From Apteryx mantelli (Eukaryota > Chordata > Aves > Apterygiformes > Apterygidae): a DNA stretch of 64,000 nucleotides. Shown in pieces: positions 47,736 to 61,390 of this stretch; the stretch's first letter is position 1; every line of letters begins with the position of its first letter. The stretch covers positions 122,235,415-122,299,414 of the forward strand of contig NC_089979.1 in NCBI RefSeq assembly GCF_036417845.1, in the 5' to 3' direction. Both the position numbers and the translations under genes were made by a program. The notes below the pieces were generated by a model. The model was not told the DNA's origin. It did no database searches and worked only from the letters and a program-made list of their open reading frames with translations.

Positions 47736-50700
47736 ACTGCAATCGATGAAATTTGCGCCCTATTAGCAAAAAGAATAGGGGATCAAGCGTTGTAGATAAC
47801 AGTGATTACATATATGGTTTTGTATTTAGGGTTTATTCAGCTCTGTTTTGAATGTAGGATTAGTATGTGGCAAGACTATTATAGGCAGAATATTGAAAAT
47901 TAAGGTAAAAGACTAATGAAATATACTGGAAGGAAAACAAGAGTGAAACTCAGTGTGTTCTTCCTGTCCAGCAAACTACTTTGTTTTTGGGGGGGTCTGA
48001 GTTCAGTATAGCACGCAGCTAGCCCAGTATTCCAGCGCTGTCTGACAGAATTTGAAGCAACTTGAGCCCAGCAGTGCAACTGGTCTAGACTAGCAAGGAG
48101 GCAAAGCAGGGCTCTGTCCTGAGGATGTAAACACACTGTTAATTCTGCATCAGTACAAAGTATAAGGCTTAGCTTTCCCTTGTGAGAAAAGAGAAATGGT
48201 AGTATTGCAGGCTTGATTGCACAGAGGCCTGTATGGTAGTGAGTTTCAGGATCCTAAGTTGGAATCTGTATGAGCAATAATCCTGCTATATAGGTTTTGA
48301 ACATCTAAATGAAAATTATAACGTATATATTTTAATCAACAGTAGAGATTTGGAGACTGGCATAAGTGACCTAAAGGACTAAATTAAGATATTTTAAAAA
48401 CATTCTTTGTCTTTCACCTGAACTTCTCTAACACAAAGTGTAAGTGTTATTGATTTGTGGCTGTTAAAAGATCTTAGGGGCAAATTACTTACGCCAGAAC
48501 ACAAATGTTCAGTTTATACTGTTCAGGAGTGCACCTTAACCTAGTGTTCAGACCAGCAAGAGCTGTGATTCTGGTAGCGCTGTCCACTGCAGTGACTTGA
48601 TTTCCTTGGTTTCTTCTCTGCATCCAAAAAAACCCAGGAGAGGAAAGCAGCAGGGCTGACGCTGTTAACTGCTTTGACAGATGCACTCAGAACTGCAGTC
48701 TGGAATGAAAAGAATTGCCAACTTCGAGTTCGCTTCTCTACCAGGATTCCTGAGCTCAAACCCTAAAAGACCTCGCGTAAGGGCATCTTGCCAGTCTGCC
48801 TGGAAAAGCTTGAGCCTTACTCTGTGTCCTCATCCTTTAATAGGGCTAGACTTTCAGCAAAGCAGTACAAAGTCATGCTAAGGGAAACTGGTTCTTTCGT
48901 TCCACTTTATCTGAGGTAGAAAATTCTCCATAGAATTTCCTAATTCTTCCATTTTAGAATTTTAACAAGATTATTGGCTATGAGGTCTAGCTTCTTGCTC
49001 TGCTTTAGTTGGTGCTGCACACTGTCCTCAGGAAAAAAGAGTATACTCTATAGAGTAGTTTAATGGCACAAGTAGACAGACAATTGCCCTGTCCTTGCAG
49101 TTAAAATAGTAACATCTCCTCTTGTTTTGATCTTGTATACCCATGAATACCCTTCAGAGTACATAGGAGGTTCATTCAACTTTCCTAATGCTTTAAAACC
49201 ATTTTCTTCTGTATTTCTTAAAAATAATTAGAACATCTGTTCAACTTCTGTTGAACTTGGAGATTTGGTTTAATATGGTGACAACAGAAGAACATTACCA
49301 CAGTAAATAAAATTTTAATCTCAGACACTTGCACAGCTGTTATTCCAATTAATTGCTATAATATCAGCTCAGGCTTTTCCTAACTTGTCTTGCAAATTAT
49401 TGCTGCAATTTTGAGGAGGGAAATTGTGTTTGAAGAACTTGATTCAGGTATTTTGATTAGTTTGTGCTTCCTCCCTTTGGGAAGTGTTGATGACATTTGA
49501 GCAGAAAGGGAACTTTCACTGGTTTTCACCAGTGTCGCCCTTGGGTAGCTATTAGTCCAAACCTGACTGCCAAGAGGAATGGCTGACAAACTCTAACTCT
49601 TCCCTCTTTTGTTCAGTAAAGCTGTATTTCCTTCCAACCTGCCCAAATCTCTCTTTCAACAGCTTTGGTGCCTCATAGAAAGAGCAGCATTGCAAAAATA
49701 GCCTGTTACTAGGTTTGGGCTGTGGGGGGATGTTAAGATTTTAACTTTTCATATGATTTTGGATGGAGGATTTGTTTGCTTTGGTTTTCGTTTTAAAGGG
49801 TGGTGGTGACAAATGTTACTAAATAAAACCACACTAAGTTGCAGTGGTGCAGTGTGGACCTACCTACTAATGGGGCTCCTGCTTATGTGACCCCATTTCA
49901 GCCCCAGTCAGTGGAGGAATTGGGTCAGTCTGTGACAGTGTGGAGTTGCAGCATTTTTAGAGGCTGCAGCCTCTAATCCTTCCTCCTCCACCACAAACTC
50001 TTAACCTTTGCTAAGAGCAGGGTGGGGGGAAAGTTCTATACTTTTAACGGTTTGGCTGGAATGGAAACACAGCGTGACTGAGAGAGAAGTGCCTCAAAGG
50101 TCTGGAACAACAGTTCCCTGAACTGCAGACTACCCCATTTATCCTGGTAAGATGTCATCTCAGAATCTCAGTGGTGGTAGTTTAAATATCCACATTGCTT
50201 ATTATTTTATTCTTCATGTAAGAGAAAGGGAGGCATAGATTTGTAAAGTAACCATGACAGCCCATTTTCATGGTGCAATTTGGTGATGCTCAATAGATTA
50301 TGCTGTATATTATTGCTATAATGAAGGAGAACCCACATGTTTGCATCCCACTGAGGAGGATACAAGTCCAGAGACCCTGAGGGACATCAGAGATCACATC
50401 CATTCATATTTGACACCTCTCTCTGATTTGTTGTGAATGGGACTGACCCTCTTTAAAGAACCTTTGGGAAGGAAGATATTTGGTGGGTGATTCTCTGCAT
50501 ACTTTCCCTTGATCTAGGTGAAAGTCCACTAGACAGTACTTCCTGTGATGAAGCCATCAAAAGTCACTCTTGGTCAACATAGCTGTCATGCCACTTCGTA
50601 CTTAATTTACCACTTAGTACTTGATTCTTGAGGGTAGGACGACAATTTTTTTCTCTATACATTGGAATCACCTTTCTATAAATGCACGTGTGCCACAGGA

Positions 50701-53700
50701 ATATTTTACCTACAATACTGGGTAAATACATTAAAACTATTGACAGATTATAAAAGGGGCCTAGTTGTTTCTGAAAGCAGTAGAGAAAACAGGATCATTC
50801 GTGTGCTGAATAGCTCGAGTTCATTCTTCTCCTTATGAACTACTCCTAATCTCAAACAGGGCATTGTCTTGCTTTGGTACTTACAGCACTGTTAAAGTCA
50901 AATAACGATTCTTGTCCTGGAAAATCATAGATATACCGATGCTGCAAAGAACATCTGCAGGTGAAGAACAGAGTAATTCAGATAGGTTAGAAGAGAATCA
51001 TAGATACTTTGCTGTACGTCATTGTGCTTCTGTTATATAATGGAAGTGCAGTGCTGTATGCAGTGGAAACCCAAAGTACAGTATCGTTAGCTCAACAGCA
51101 AATACTCATAATGCAGTGACTCTGCATCATGTGATCCAGGCAGATAGGAACTACCTTCCGTGTCTTACACTTAATCAGTCTTTAGCTCTGTGAGGTCATT
51201 CAGAGGGTGCCGTAAATCGTGTCTGCAACTGCTGCAGTCTTGTGACTGCTGGGAATTTAGCTTCAGGGAAGATGATCCCTAGTCTTGTACGGTAATTTCA
51301 GTCTTTAAATCTGATACCTCGAAAACCTTGAGATTATACTCATTCGTTAGCTGCAAACTGACTTATTTTTTGTAGTTGCTCAGTGGAAACAATATCCTTG
51401 AAAATACACATCTTTTCCTAGTCTTAGAGAATATATTTCACGGGCTGGATTTTAAAATAAAAGTATTTGAAATCTTAGACTTTTAAAAAATGAATGCCAA
51501 ACTGTATCTTATTGAGATTGAGTGACCTGTGTAGTAATTTCATGGTATTTCTTTCCCTAAATTCCACACAGTGTTGTAGGAACTGCACTAGAACAATTTA
51601 GTGTCAGATCAAGAATTTTATCCTAAAGAAATATAAAGCAATAAGCAGCACTTCTTGCTGAGAAACTGCTCTGGGGCAGATAACTGAGAGTATTGTCTGA
51701 AATGTCATTAGTGTTATTTTTCTTCAGATTAAAATCTTGCTTTAAAACTTGCTACTTTTTGTTTAATTAAGTAGTCTCACACTTCTGAATTGCAGACTCA
51801 AGCCTTCAATGATAAAAGAGATCAGTACAATTTTTGCAGGATATTTCAGTGGTTGAGTAACTCTAACTTCCAAAACACGCTGAATGAAAACACTGTTAAT
51901 GTGAAGGAGTACCCTCACGTCTAAATTGGGGATTATCAACAGTGTTAACATAGGAAAATTTTTTTACCACCTCTGAGTATTTGTAATTAAATTGTGTGAT
52001 TCTAGAACAGCTTGTAAATCGTCTGCTGACAGTGATTATACTGATTATGTACTGACATAGCTACAAAATGCTAGACTAGCCTATTGTACCCCCACTGGAA
52101 GAACTCGCCTTGCTGAAGCTGGCATGACTTCGTCTTGGGTGGCTATCGATGTGTGCAGCTGCAGAACTGAACCCACGGTTCCAGCATGCAGCTGAAATAG
52201 GAAATACTTCACTGTTACCAGATTTAGTGCTCAACTGTATGGACATTTATGAAACCTTGTTAAAGCTTCCTTATAATGACCTAGAATAGCTGCCATTTTA
52301 ACTCTGCACTGATTGCTCTCTCTGTTTTAAAGCTGTGTCAAATTCTGTTCATTTTGACCATGTTCCTCATCCCCGCTTTTCTTGTGTGAAGTTTAATTAG
52401 GCAGCCTTCATGTGTGTTGAATAGTGAAGCAAGCCATTTATACTGTGGTGTTCAATGATATAAACAACGCTTATTTGTTTTGGGAGGTGGGGAGGGGGGA
52501 AGAGAGAATTGTTTGGTTTAGATTTTTATCTTTTTTTCCCCTGCAGTTTCATGCAAGCCCATTCAATCAATTAGCTGAAGCACCTCATTGTCAAAATGGT
52601 GTTCACTAGTTTTGATTGCTTGCAGATTTACAAATGAGGAGAGAAATACAACTTTAATATGATTGTAGAAATATATCACCAGGTTACGTACATAAGCCTT
52701 GGAACAGTTATTAGAGACTTTGCCTTTGGGAAGTTTTCTTAATGCATCTCATGTATTAATCTTTGTATTATTATTTATGAATGATTCATGATTCATGAAT
52801 ACTGTTGAAATTACATGGGTGCTTTCTATTCAACTTAAGTACTAAGATCTAGAAACTGATAGTTTGCTTTAAAATGTAAAAACAAAAATTTTCTCTTAAA
52901 AACAAACACCCATATGCTATGTCTTACTGGGATAATAAAAACCTATAGATACCTGTTAGCATCAGAAATACTGTATTCTAAATGCTTGCTGGAATAAATA
53001 ATTCTGGATTATGGGTTAGTGTAAAGCAGAAAAATTGAGATAACTTTGAAAACTCTGACTCAATATTTGATGTTATTAGGACTTTTTGCATTCAAACATG
53101 TTTTGAATTCTATCTGTATAGCAAAAATAATTGCATTTAAAATAGGAATAGTTTGTAAAAACAGTCTGTCTGCTGTGAACAGTGAAGAAAATCCAAGTAA
53201 ACATTATACAGTGATTTACATCTCTGTCCTGTATATGCACATTGACACCAGGCATTCGATTTTTACTTGGAGAAGACTGCTTTAAATCCTGTTGATTAAA
53301 GTCCCTTATAGGCCTAGCATCTGGTACTGTGGTTAATAAGACAGAATTTATGCATACTGAGTTTTGGCACCAGTGTTCTCATTATGTGTTTCTCAGTAAT
53401 GCATCATACCTTCCCAAAGAACAGCATCCCAGTCAGACGCGCCTTCTTTTTTTTCCCTTCCTCCCCTGCTCCTATTTTGATCTCAGACTGATAGTTTCAT
53501 CCTTCATGCCATCTTCCTTAGTGTTGCCTATGCATTTGTTTTGCATCAGATCCAACCAAACTCCATTCCAAGCTTGCAAAGACATGAGTCAGTCATTTGG
53601 CCAATGTTAAAAGACTGGAAAAAAGACCTGGCAAAACTCACTGTGCTTAGGGCACCTGTAATAAGACTGGAGTAGGAACTTGGAAAAGGGCAAAGTGAAC

Positions 53701-54597
53701 AGAACAGTGACTCAAATCCTACGTATAACTTCAGAGTAGGTCACCCTTGAAGTAACCCATGTTGCCCAAGAGTAATAAGATAGCTAACCACATCCAAGCT
53801 ACCTCTGCTCGTTCCCTTTCTCCCCAGGCGCTTCAGGGGCACTTTCCCCTACCATCTCCTTCCGTGAAGGTTTCTAATCTGCCTGCTTCACCTGCATTGT
53901 GTTAGACGAGAGTTCTCGTAGATAATTTTCATTAGGCCAGTAGGTCTCCATCAGTGCTCTCAGTTTCTTGCAGACCATTACTAGGATGAAAGTTCTTAAC
54001 TGAAAATAATTTCAAAGCAATTGTTATGACTTCTGACCATGATTTCAATGGCAGTGAATGGCTGAAGTCTTGCCATTTGAAAAACTCTCTTCTGCAGTCC
54101 CTTTGGTCTCCTTTCATTTTGGGGATATAATAAGCTTAACGTCACTTGAAAAAGCTGCCAAAGCAAGAAGGGTTTCCTAGCCTCAGTGGAACTCCTTTTG
54201 CGCAGTCACAGCAACATCTCACACTTGCAAGAAGTGGTTTCATTTTCCAGCTCAGACCTTTCCTTCAGCTTGGTCAGAGACAACCATCTTCTATCCTACC
54301 CACTCCACCACATCCACACTGTGCTTCCCTTTTCCAGTCTTTGCAAACATTGTTGTCAACAGCATCCATTCTTGCTATGGCAGAGGTGCTCATTTTAGCA
54401 GAGTACAGCATCCTAGTTAACTTGGTCAGAAGGAAGACTTAACTGAAGAGAACTGTCTATGCAGAATTCTTTGCTCTCCTCCTGACCAAAGTGATACCTC
54501 TTCCTCATCAAATCATTAACTAAGATACCTGAGTGATTTACTACCAAAAGAAGCTTCTGTAGATACATACACTTGTGGGGTTTTGTATGTTAGGGTG

Positions 54598-54634
54598 TTT
54601 TTTTGTTTGTTTGTTTGGTTTGTTTGTTTGTTTT
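54598..54634. repeat. (TTTG)n microsatellite
   Basis: About eight TTTG units with one GGTT interruption. Confidence 0.9.
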
Positions 54635-55383
54635 AAACCTTTGTTAAAGTCACCTGAAACACAAAGCAAAGTGCACTTCAGGCGTCTCTCATCTCTCTTG
54701 AGTGCGCCCCCCTTGGCAACAAGGCTCACTTTCTGCCCCTTGCTCTGGGTGGAGCCATATGGTCCAGCCGCTTTTGGAATGGATTTCTGGATTGCACTCA
54801 GGAGTTCTCGACAGGCCTAAACTGATTTTGGCATCTATCATAAGTTTCTTAATGCTGTTACAATTTGGCAGGGATATATAAGCAGCACTTAAATATTTTG
54901 CTTTGATTTATTCTTCAAAGATATAAAGCACTGCATAGGAAAGAATAAAAATTATGGAAGATCTGCCTGCATGGATCCTGCACTGATATTGTTCTAACTT
55001 TCTTGCCCACTTCTACAAATTTCCTTTGTTCCAACTAATTCCAACTCTGTGTAAGAAACAGTCCTTTCTAACTGCCACAGCCTCTTTGTCAGCAATACAT
55101 GCTGATTGCCTCCGGCCAGTTGCTCAACCGCTCCTGCATATTTGCGGTATAAGATCCTCTTTGATGGTAAACTCAGCTTTGAGAAATGTAAATCATTCTT
55201 ACCCAATGGAGCAAAGCAGGAGGTATTCCCCAAGTGATAGTTCCTTACACCATTTCCTCAAGGAGTCTAATTTGCTGCTGTTTCATTTCCTGTGGGTTTG
55301 CCCCTTTACATGCTGCTCCTGATTTAGCTCTTGACAATTCAAGATTAATATCTGATAACCTATGAGGTCATATGATATTGATT

Positions 55384-55405
55384 TTTAAAAAACAAACAAA
55401 CAAAA
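55384..55405. repeat. (AAAC)n short microsatellite
   Basis: AAAAAACAAACAAACAAAAA in intron 2. Confidence 0.8.
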
Positions 55406-58364
55406 ACCTACTACAGGCGGCTTTCTTGTTCTGTGAATAGCAATGAGAAGCTTCTGTTTCAGCCCAGCACGTGCTTGGGCCCACTACTCGTGATGGAGTT
55501 GTACTGCGGAGCGCTAGTTTGGTGCTGGTGCATTCAAGGCTTTTTCATCCAGTCTCTTATTGATGAGAAAATACTTAGAAGTTTTCTCATCAGTAGCCAA
55601 GAGTCTGTCTCAGTAATAATGTTTCTGAAGGGGGGGAAAGCCTTGGGACAAACAGAATCCCAGGGAGACAGCTCAAGAAGTGCCTAACCCTGGAGTCATT
55701 GAAAACATACATATGCATCCGTTCAGTTGGAATGGGGACTTCGTGCAAGATGGATAGGGCTGGGACAAAGTCTCTTTGCATCATGTTCTGTAGGACAAGA
55801 CCGTTGACTTGTGGTTCTGTTGTGAACGGGTCCAATTCTTCAGCCAATATCTAGGCTAAAAGTTGGTGGTTTAAAGGCATGATACTTAGAAACGTGGTGG
55901 ACAGAGCTTATCTTTACAAGTCAGTACAACAGGAGAAAATTGTTTAGCTACCCTGAGAGGATTTAATGCTCAAGGGCATCACAAACTGCGAGCAGACTGA
56001 TTAAGCTGGAAACAACTGTAGCTTAAGCAGATGTTTCAGAGTTAGTCAGATAATTGTCTCCTCTGTGTCCAAATCTTGAATCACTGTGAAACACGTAGTC
56101 ACTCTAGCAGTAAACCTCCAGAAGGGAGCAAAAGGCTTTTCATGTTCAATAGGGCTGATAAAATGAACCTTGTATAACACCTATTTCACCCCAACACTTT
56201 CTACCAGAAGTGTAAATACTGATAGAGAAGTTTGGTACACTGATCATGATAGCACAGGAGTGACTCTGAATGTTATTGTTCAGAGGTGAGGAGCTGTGTT
56301 TCCCAGACTGCCTGGCCTTTTTCAAAGCCTAGCTCATCATTGTGAGCCCTAGTATGCAAACTTGCTGTTGTGAGCAAGATGTCTTAATTGAACCCTGTGG
56401 CTCAGAAAAGGATGGTAAGTAACCTCTTCAGTAACAATCCTTGGATTCTGTTGTAGAACTTGTACTCATGAAAAATGCAAATCTTTTAAGATGGAGTTGT
56501 ATGAAGTAAAAAGCTGTTCTTATCATAAATTTCTTTTTAAATTTCTTAAGTCTTTTGCTTACTCATTTCAGTGTGCAAGTAGCTACCCTAAGCATCCTTC
56601 AGACTGGCATTGACAGACACTGCATAGCTATATGCCTTCTAGTGACTGTTGGTATTTTTGTGTTTCTTAAGCAAGCTTTTATTTAAGATTCCTGGTCAGG
56701 TCCTGGAGAGAAAAGGAAGATCCCGTAACTACATGCCAAACTGCATGCATCTGGTGCCATTTGAATTCATAGCCTTCCTGCTCCAACTTATAGGAAGTAA
56801 CATCAGGTACTACCTCCTGTACCATAAGGAAGGAGTCACTGTATTTTTGGCATACAAGGCTATATGCATCCTTTGTTCTTGTCTTTACTTACAAAAAGCA
56901 GTTTTCTGCAGTTACTTTCTGCATTGTTTCAGTGCTCTTCACTTCCAGAAAAGCCGTAATTTAAGGTATGCCTTAAGCTACCATTTTGCTACAGAGAGAA
57001 ATTCTGCCCTTCTACCTCTGATGAGTTGTTTCTGCTCCTTCATCTTGTCCTCTGCCACATCCATGCAAGTGGTTTGTTATGGCAAACCAAAACAGATTCA
57101 GCTTAAAACTAAACCAGGAAAAAAAGAGGTTTTTGGTAGCAGTACTGGCTTGCTTGGTAGAACCGTGGCCTAAGAGATTTTCTTTCCAAGCTATTTTTTG
57201 ATCCTGAGTGAGAACAAATGCTATTCGGTCTTCAGAGGTACACACGGCCTTAAAAATATACTTGGGTAATTCACAAAAATTTAGGAAGTCAGCCTTCTTG
57301 CAAAGGCCGCTAGCACAGAAAGTCACTAATCTGCCTTGAATTTGCTGTTTTGTAATGGGAGGCTGCATATACTAATCTGTATGTCTTACCTGCCTAGATA
57401 AAGGAGCATTTATGACCATATGAACTAGCAAGAGGCAGCGTCAGGAGAATGGAACATATCCCGTGTGACTTTCTGTCTGCCTTGGCCTCGGATACAATTA
57501 CTGAATGTTGCTGGGTTGACCTGTGTGGGTCTGGGTTGTTCTACAATTATTTTTAGGTCCCTCTCATTTTGCTCCATTTGCTTGCTCCATAGTGCCACTA
57601 GCGTTGCTCTCCTGTTTTGTAATTAGTTTCTTTTTTTTAATTTTTTTAACCTTTAGTGTGTTATATGGGGTCTGTCTTTGGAGAGGTAATATCTGTTCCT
57701 TCTCTGGCTGTACCAGATTTGAAATATCTATTTTCTTATGGTTAAAAAAAAGTTAAATCTGCATCAGGTTTTTTTCCTACCCTTTTCATGCAGTCTCCAT
57801 GTCAAGATAGTTGAAGAAAAACAGTAACTGCTATGTTTCAGTCATCTAGATATTTCCACTGATAACTTTTAAAAACTAGTTTGCTTTTTTATATGTCAGG
57901 AAAATTTCAGGAGTCAATAGGAAACGTTCATCATTTTTGCTACACAGACAAATTTGTGTAGCTGCACAAACTGTGGATTTCCCATATCAACTGTTTCACA
58001 TGAGTGTTTTGGATGATTTTATCACTTGTGGTAACTTATATTTCACTCAGTAAACTTTTCAGCACTTTCTCCATTTTCCAAAAACTGTCTTGCATGAAAA
58101 CAGCAAAGCGAAAGATGGGTTTAAAGAACTCGATATTTCAGCTAACTGGATAGAGGAAAAAGGTCTAAATTGCAGGCTTAGGCTTATTTAAATAGGTATT
58201 GAAAAACTGTCATTGGCCAAAAACTAATTCTTTTACATAATTGCTGTTGAACTGCATTGAATGATGTCTGTTGAACTGTGAATGATAAACACTCTTCTCA
58301 TTTCCTAAGAGAATGTACAATCTGCTTTTGTTTTCTGTTGTTACAATTTAATGGTTCAAAACTT

Positions 58365-58391
58365 AAAAAAAAAAAAAAGAAGGGGGGGGGG
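58365..58391. repeat. Poly(A)14-(G)10 purine tract
   Basis: Fourteen A's, GA, A and then ten G's: a purine-only run on the + strand. Confidence 0.9.
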
Positions 58392-61321
58392 ACAGGTAAA
58401 ATATTTGATCTTAGTCCATCCAGTTATTGTGCTTGTCCTCTACACTGCTGAAAAAAATGATTTGTCCTGAACGGTAACAGTTTATTTTGAAGCAGCTGCT
58501 TGGGATGCCTTTATAGAAGCACTGTGTTTTCAGAAAATATAGGATTTTTTAGAAAAACTTTGTCTGCTCTAGTCGTGTTACCTTTACTTACAGGTATTTA
58601 CTCAGAAACAGTAAACAAAGTTTATCTCATGAAAGCTGTATTATTTAAACTTTTGACTTGAATATTTTTTGCAGAACTGCAGCTTGTGTTGAGAGTATGC
58701 CTCTTAAAGTTGCAGGCAGATTTTGAATGTGGCCACTGAAGTAAACTTCTTTTCCAAAGAACAGTTTCCCTCAGCACACAAATACATCTCCTCTCTAAAT
58801 GATTTAGGATAGCTAAATTAGAATTGTATCAAGAGAGTTAGGAGTGTATAGACTCTATAGGCATCCCGTTCCTCCAAAAAATATTTTTATTATTACTGTT
58901 TTCATTTTTGTCTTTATTCCGTGAAAAGTATTTTTTCATTACCTTACACCTGATCAGTATCTGACTGAAGAGGAGATATCTTGTTATTTCTCAGAATTAG
59001 CTTCTGAAAGATGACTGTTACACAGAAATTTTAAGTCCGGTTCTTAAAATTTTTGGTTAGCTTAAAAACAGAATGAAACTTCCACAGCCACTTCCTTTTC
59101 TCTCAGTGAGGTGTTTGCAATACAAACATTGCAAATTAGGCCTATTGGCCTGATTTGCTCTTGCAAATGTTTTTCTTGTGCCTTTCACTTTCTCGGTTTC
59201 ATGTGCTGCCTCCGTGTTACATCTTTTAAGAGATGGGAGAGCTGAAGAGCGTAGGCAGTGTTTGTGCAGGAGGGCTTTCATGATGGATGTCTGTTTGCAC
59301 ATAGATATCCCAGTCTTGGACCAGCACTGCAAGAGGTGAATAGGGAAGGACAAAACAAGGGTAATGTTTGGACTCTGCATAGGAAATTGTAACAGGCTAC
59401 CATGTTGCTAGGGGGTTGCCCTGTCAAAAAGAAAAAAAAAATCCAACACCCCCACCACACCCCCAAAACGCCATGTCAGTATTTGATGAGGAAATGTCAC
59501 ATTTGTTGTAGCTGGTCCATTTGTTCTGGAAAGATTGTGTATTTGTGTATTGTGGTGGAGGGGTGTTTTTAGCTCGGTAAATTCTAAGTATTATTGCGCA
59601 AGTTGTGTAACAGCGTTTGGGGCTATTGTGCTCATTTGAAATGCATGAAAAAGAGCAATGTGCACATGTTTGCGTAGCATTGGGATATTAGTTTTTTCAG
59701 CACTGTAGGAGGAAGCGTGAGCTGAGGGTACTCAAGAAAGCTGCATTTTGAATTTCCGTATGCACAACTTGTGTTGTGAATCCTGACAACCACTTAGTTG
59801 AGGTTCTAGTAAAAGCAGTGGACTTTAAAAATCTTAACTCTTGTATCTGAGCTGCAGAAGGTGGCTTGCCTTTGATCAATAAGGAATATTTCTAGTCAGA
59901 AGCCTACTGTTCCTTCAGAAGGAACATTTGTCACTGAGGGCAGTGCAAAGCTTAACTTGTGGCTGTGAAGAACATTCTGCACATGGCAGGAACCAAGCTG
60001 GTGCTTTAGCTCTGCCTTTTGAAATCTCCTGGCAGACAGCAGCACTTGGAAAAGCTCTGCAGTCTCTGCAGTGACAACTGAATGATCTTTTCATGTTTTC
60101 TCCTGCTGTTTAGGACCCTTTGAGCAGTAAAGAATTGGGTGTCCTTCAGCTTGTCTTTTTGGCTTAACTTTTGAGCAGCAGCAGAGGGTTGACCTGGTCA
60201 GCCAAGAATGATCTGTAGCTGGAGAAAGCTGAATTGAAGGCATTTCTCTTGTCACAGCCAGAGTACTGAGCTATGGGTGAATTATCAAAAGAAAAGGCTT
60301 GCTTTTCTAGTGCTTAGGATGCACTAGGAGAGAAGGCTTTTGCTTGCAGCCAATACAAAGTTGCAAAGACAGTTACTGAGCTGCATGCAGGAAACATCCC
60401 CCACAAAAACTCCCTTTTCCCTCCATTCCCCTGTTCATTTCTCAAAAGGATTTTAACCCTGAATAAGAAGCCTGTCCGTATTATTTGTATCAAATGGTGG
60501 CTAATAACGTTAATCTCCTTCTCTCTCCTAAATGCCTGCATTGGAACAAAAAGTTTATCAGTAAATGAAGTGAGAGGACCGGGAGGAGAGGGTAGAAAAA
60601 GAGAGTCTCGAGAGGATGATATTTTGAGGACAAATGGGGTGAAGACAAGGAGAAAAGGAAGATATAGTAGAAAATAGCTGAAAAGAAATGGCAAGGGAGA
60701 AAAGTAGATACAGCAGAAGCTAGAAAGATGTAGTAAATCAAATCAATAACATGTAATAACTGTTTTAATCAAATACACATACTTGCTTGCTAATAAATAT
60801 TTACCTTCAGAAAGTGCAAGTCTTCTTGATCTACTCATTTTTGTAACAGTGTAAGGAAAAACTTCAGCTTACCCCAGCGGTGATGTCAGTAAGAGTGTAG
60901 AACAGATTGTGCAGTTTTGGATAAATTGATGTCGTACGTGTGAAGAAGTATGTTGGGTTCTAGAGCTGTACATACTCTGTTCCAAAACAAGCACAGCCAA
61001 GTCCCTAGTACTTAACTGTGATAGTTGTTAGTACTCAATACAAAAATAAAAGAATATGTAATGAGTACATGATAATAAGTGCTATTTAATGAAGTTCCAT
61101 TGATATTTTTAAGCCTTTTATAACTCTTGTTTTGTGGTATTTGGTCAGTTTTAGTGCTGGTAAAATACTGTTCAGAAGGTGTATTCTGATAAGTTTCAGC
61201 CATATTCCTAGAACAGTGTGTTTCAGTGTTGTTCTTCTCTATTAAGTGAGCTGCAACAGCAACTTCCACATGTATTTAAGCTTTTAAATTTTTGAAATGA
61301 TATGGATATTTAAAAACAATG

Positions 61322-61390
61322 TCATAATGGATCAGCTCAAAGGTCCATCTAGCCTGGTGTTTGTTTCCCCTAAATGTCTGGAGAGAAATA
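61322..61390. repeat. CR1-like dispersed repeat scrap
   Basis: ATAATGGATCAGCTCAAAGG followed by TCCATCTAGCCTGGTGTTTG resembles the block GGGTCAGACCAAAGGTCCATCTAGCCCAGTATCCTG, which is common in reptile and bird genomes. Only about 70 bases are recognisable. Confidence 0.55.

Larger units (their letters stand above)
43977..61321. other. Intron 2 block: no gene recognised
   Basis: Simple repeats as listed. The longest frame is 174 codons at 56649-57173 (+), without a recognisable domain. A TTA-rich stretch and possible regulatory sequence lie near 47.4-47.8 kb. Confidence 0.55.

Noticed and set aside
60314..60694. 126-codon minus-strand frame with a hydrophobic start
   Set aside because: It sits in a purine-rich stretch whose complement naturally reads Phe/Leu/Ser; no family or gene context.
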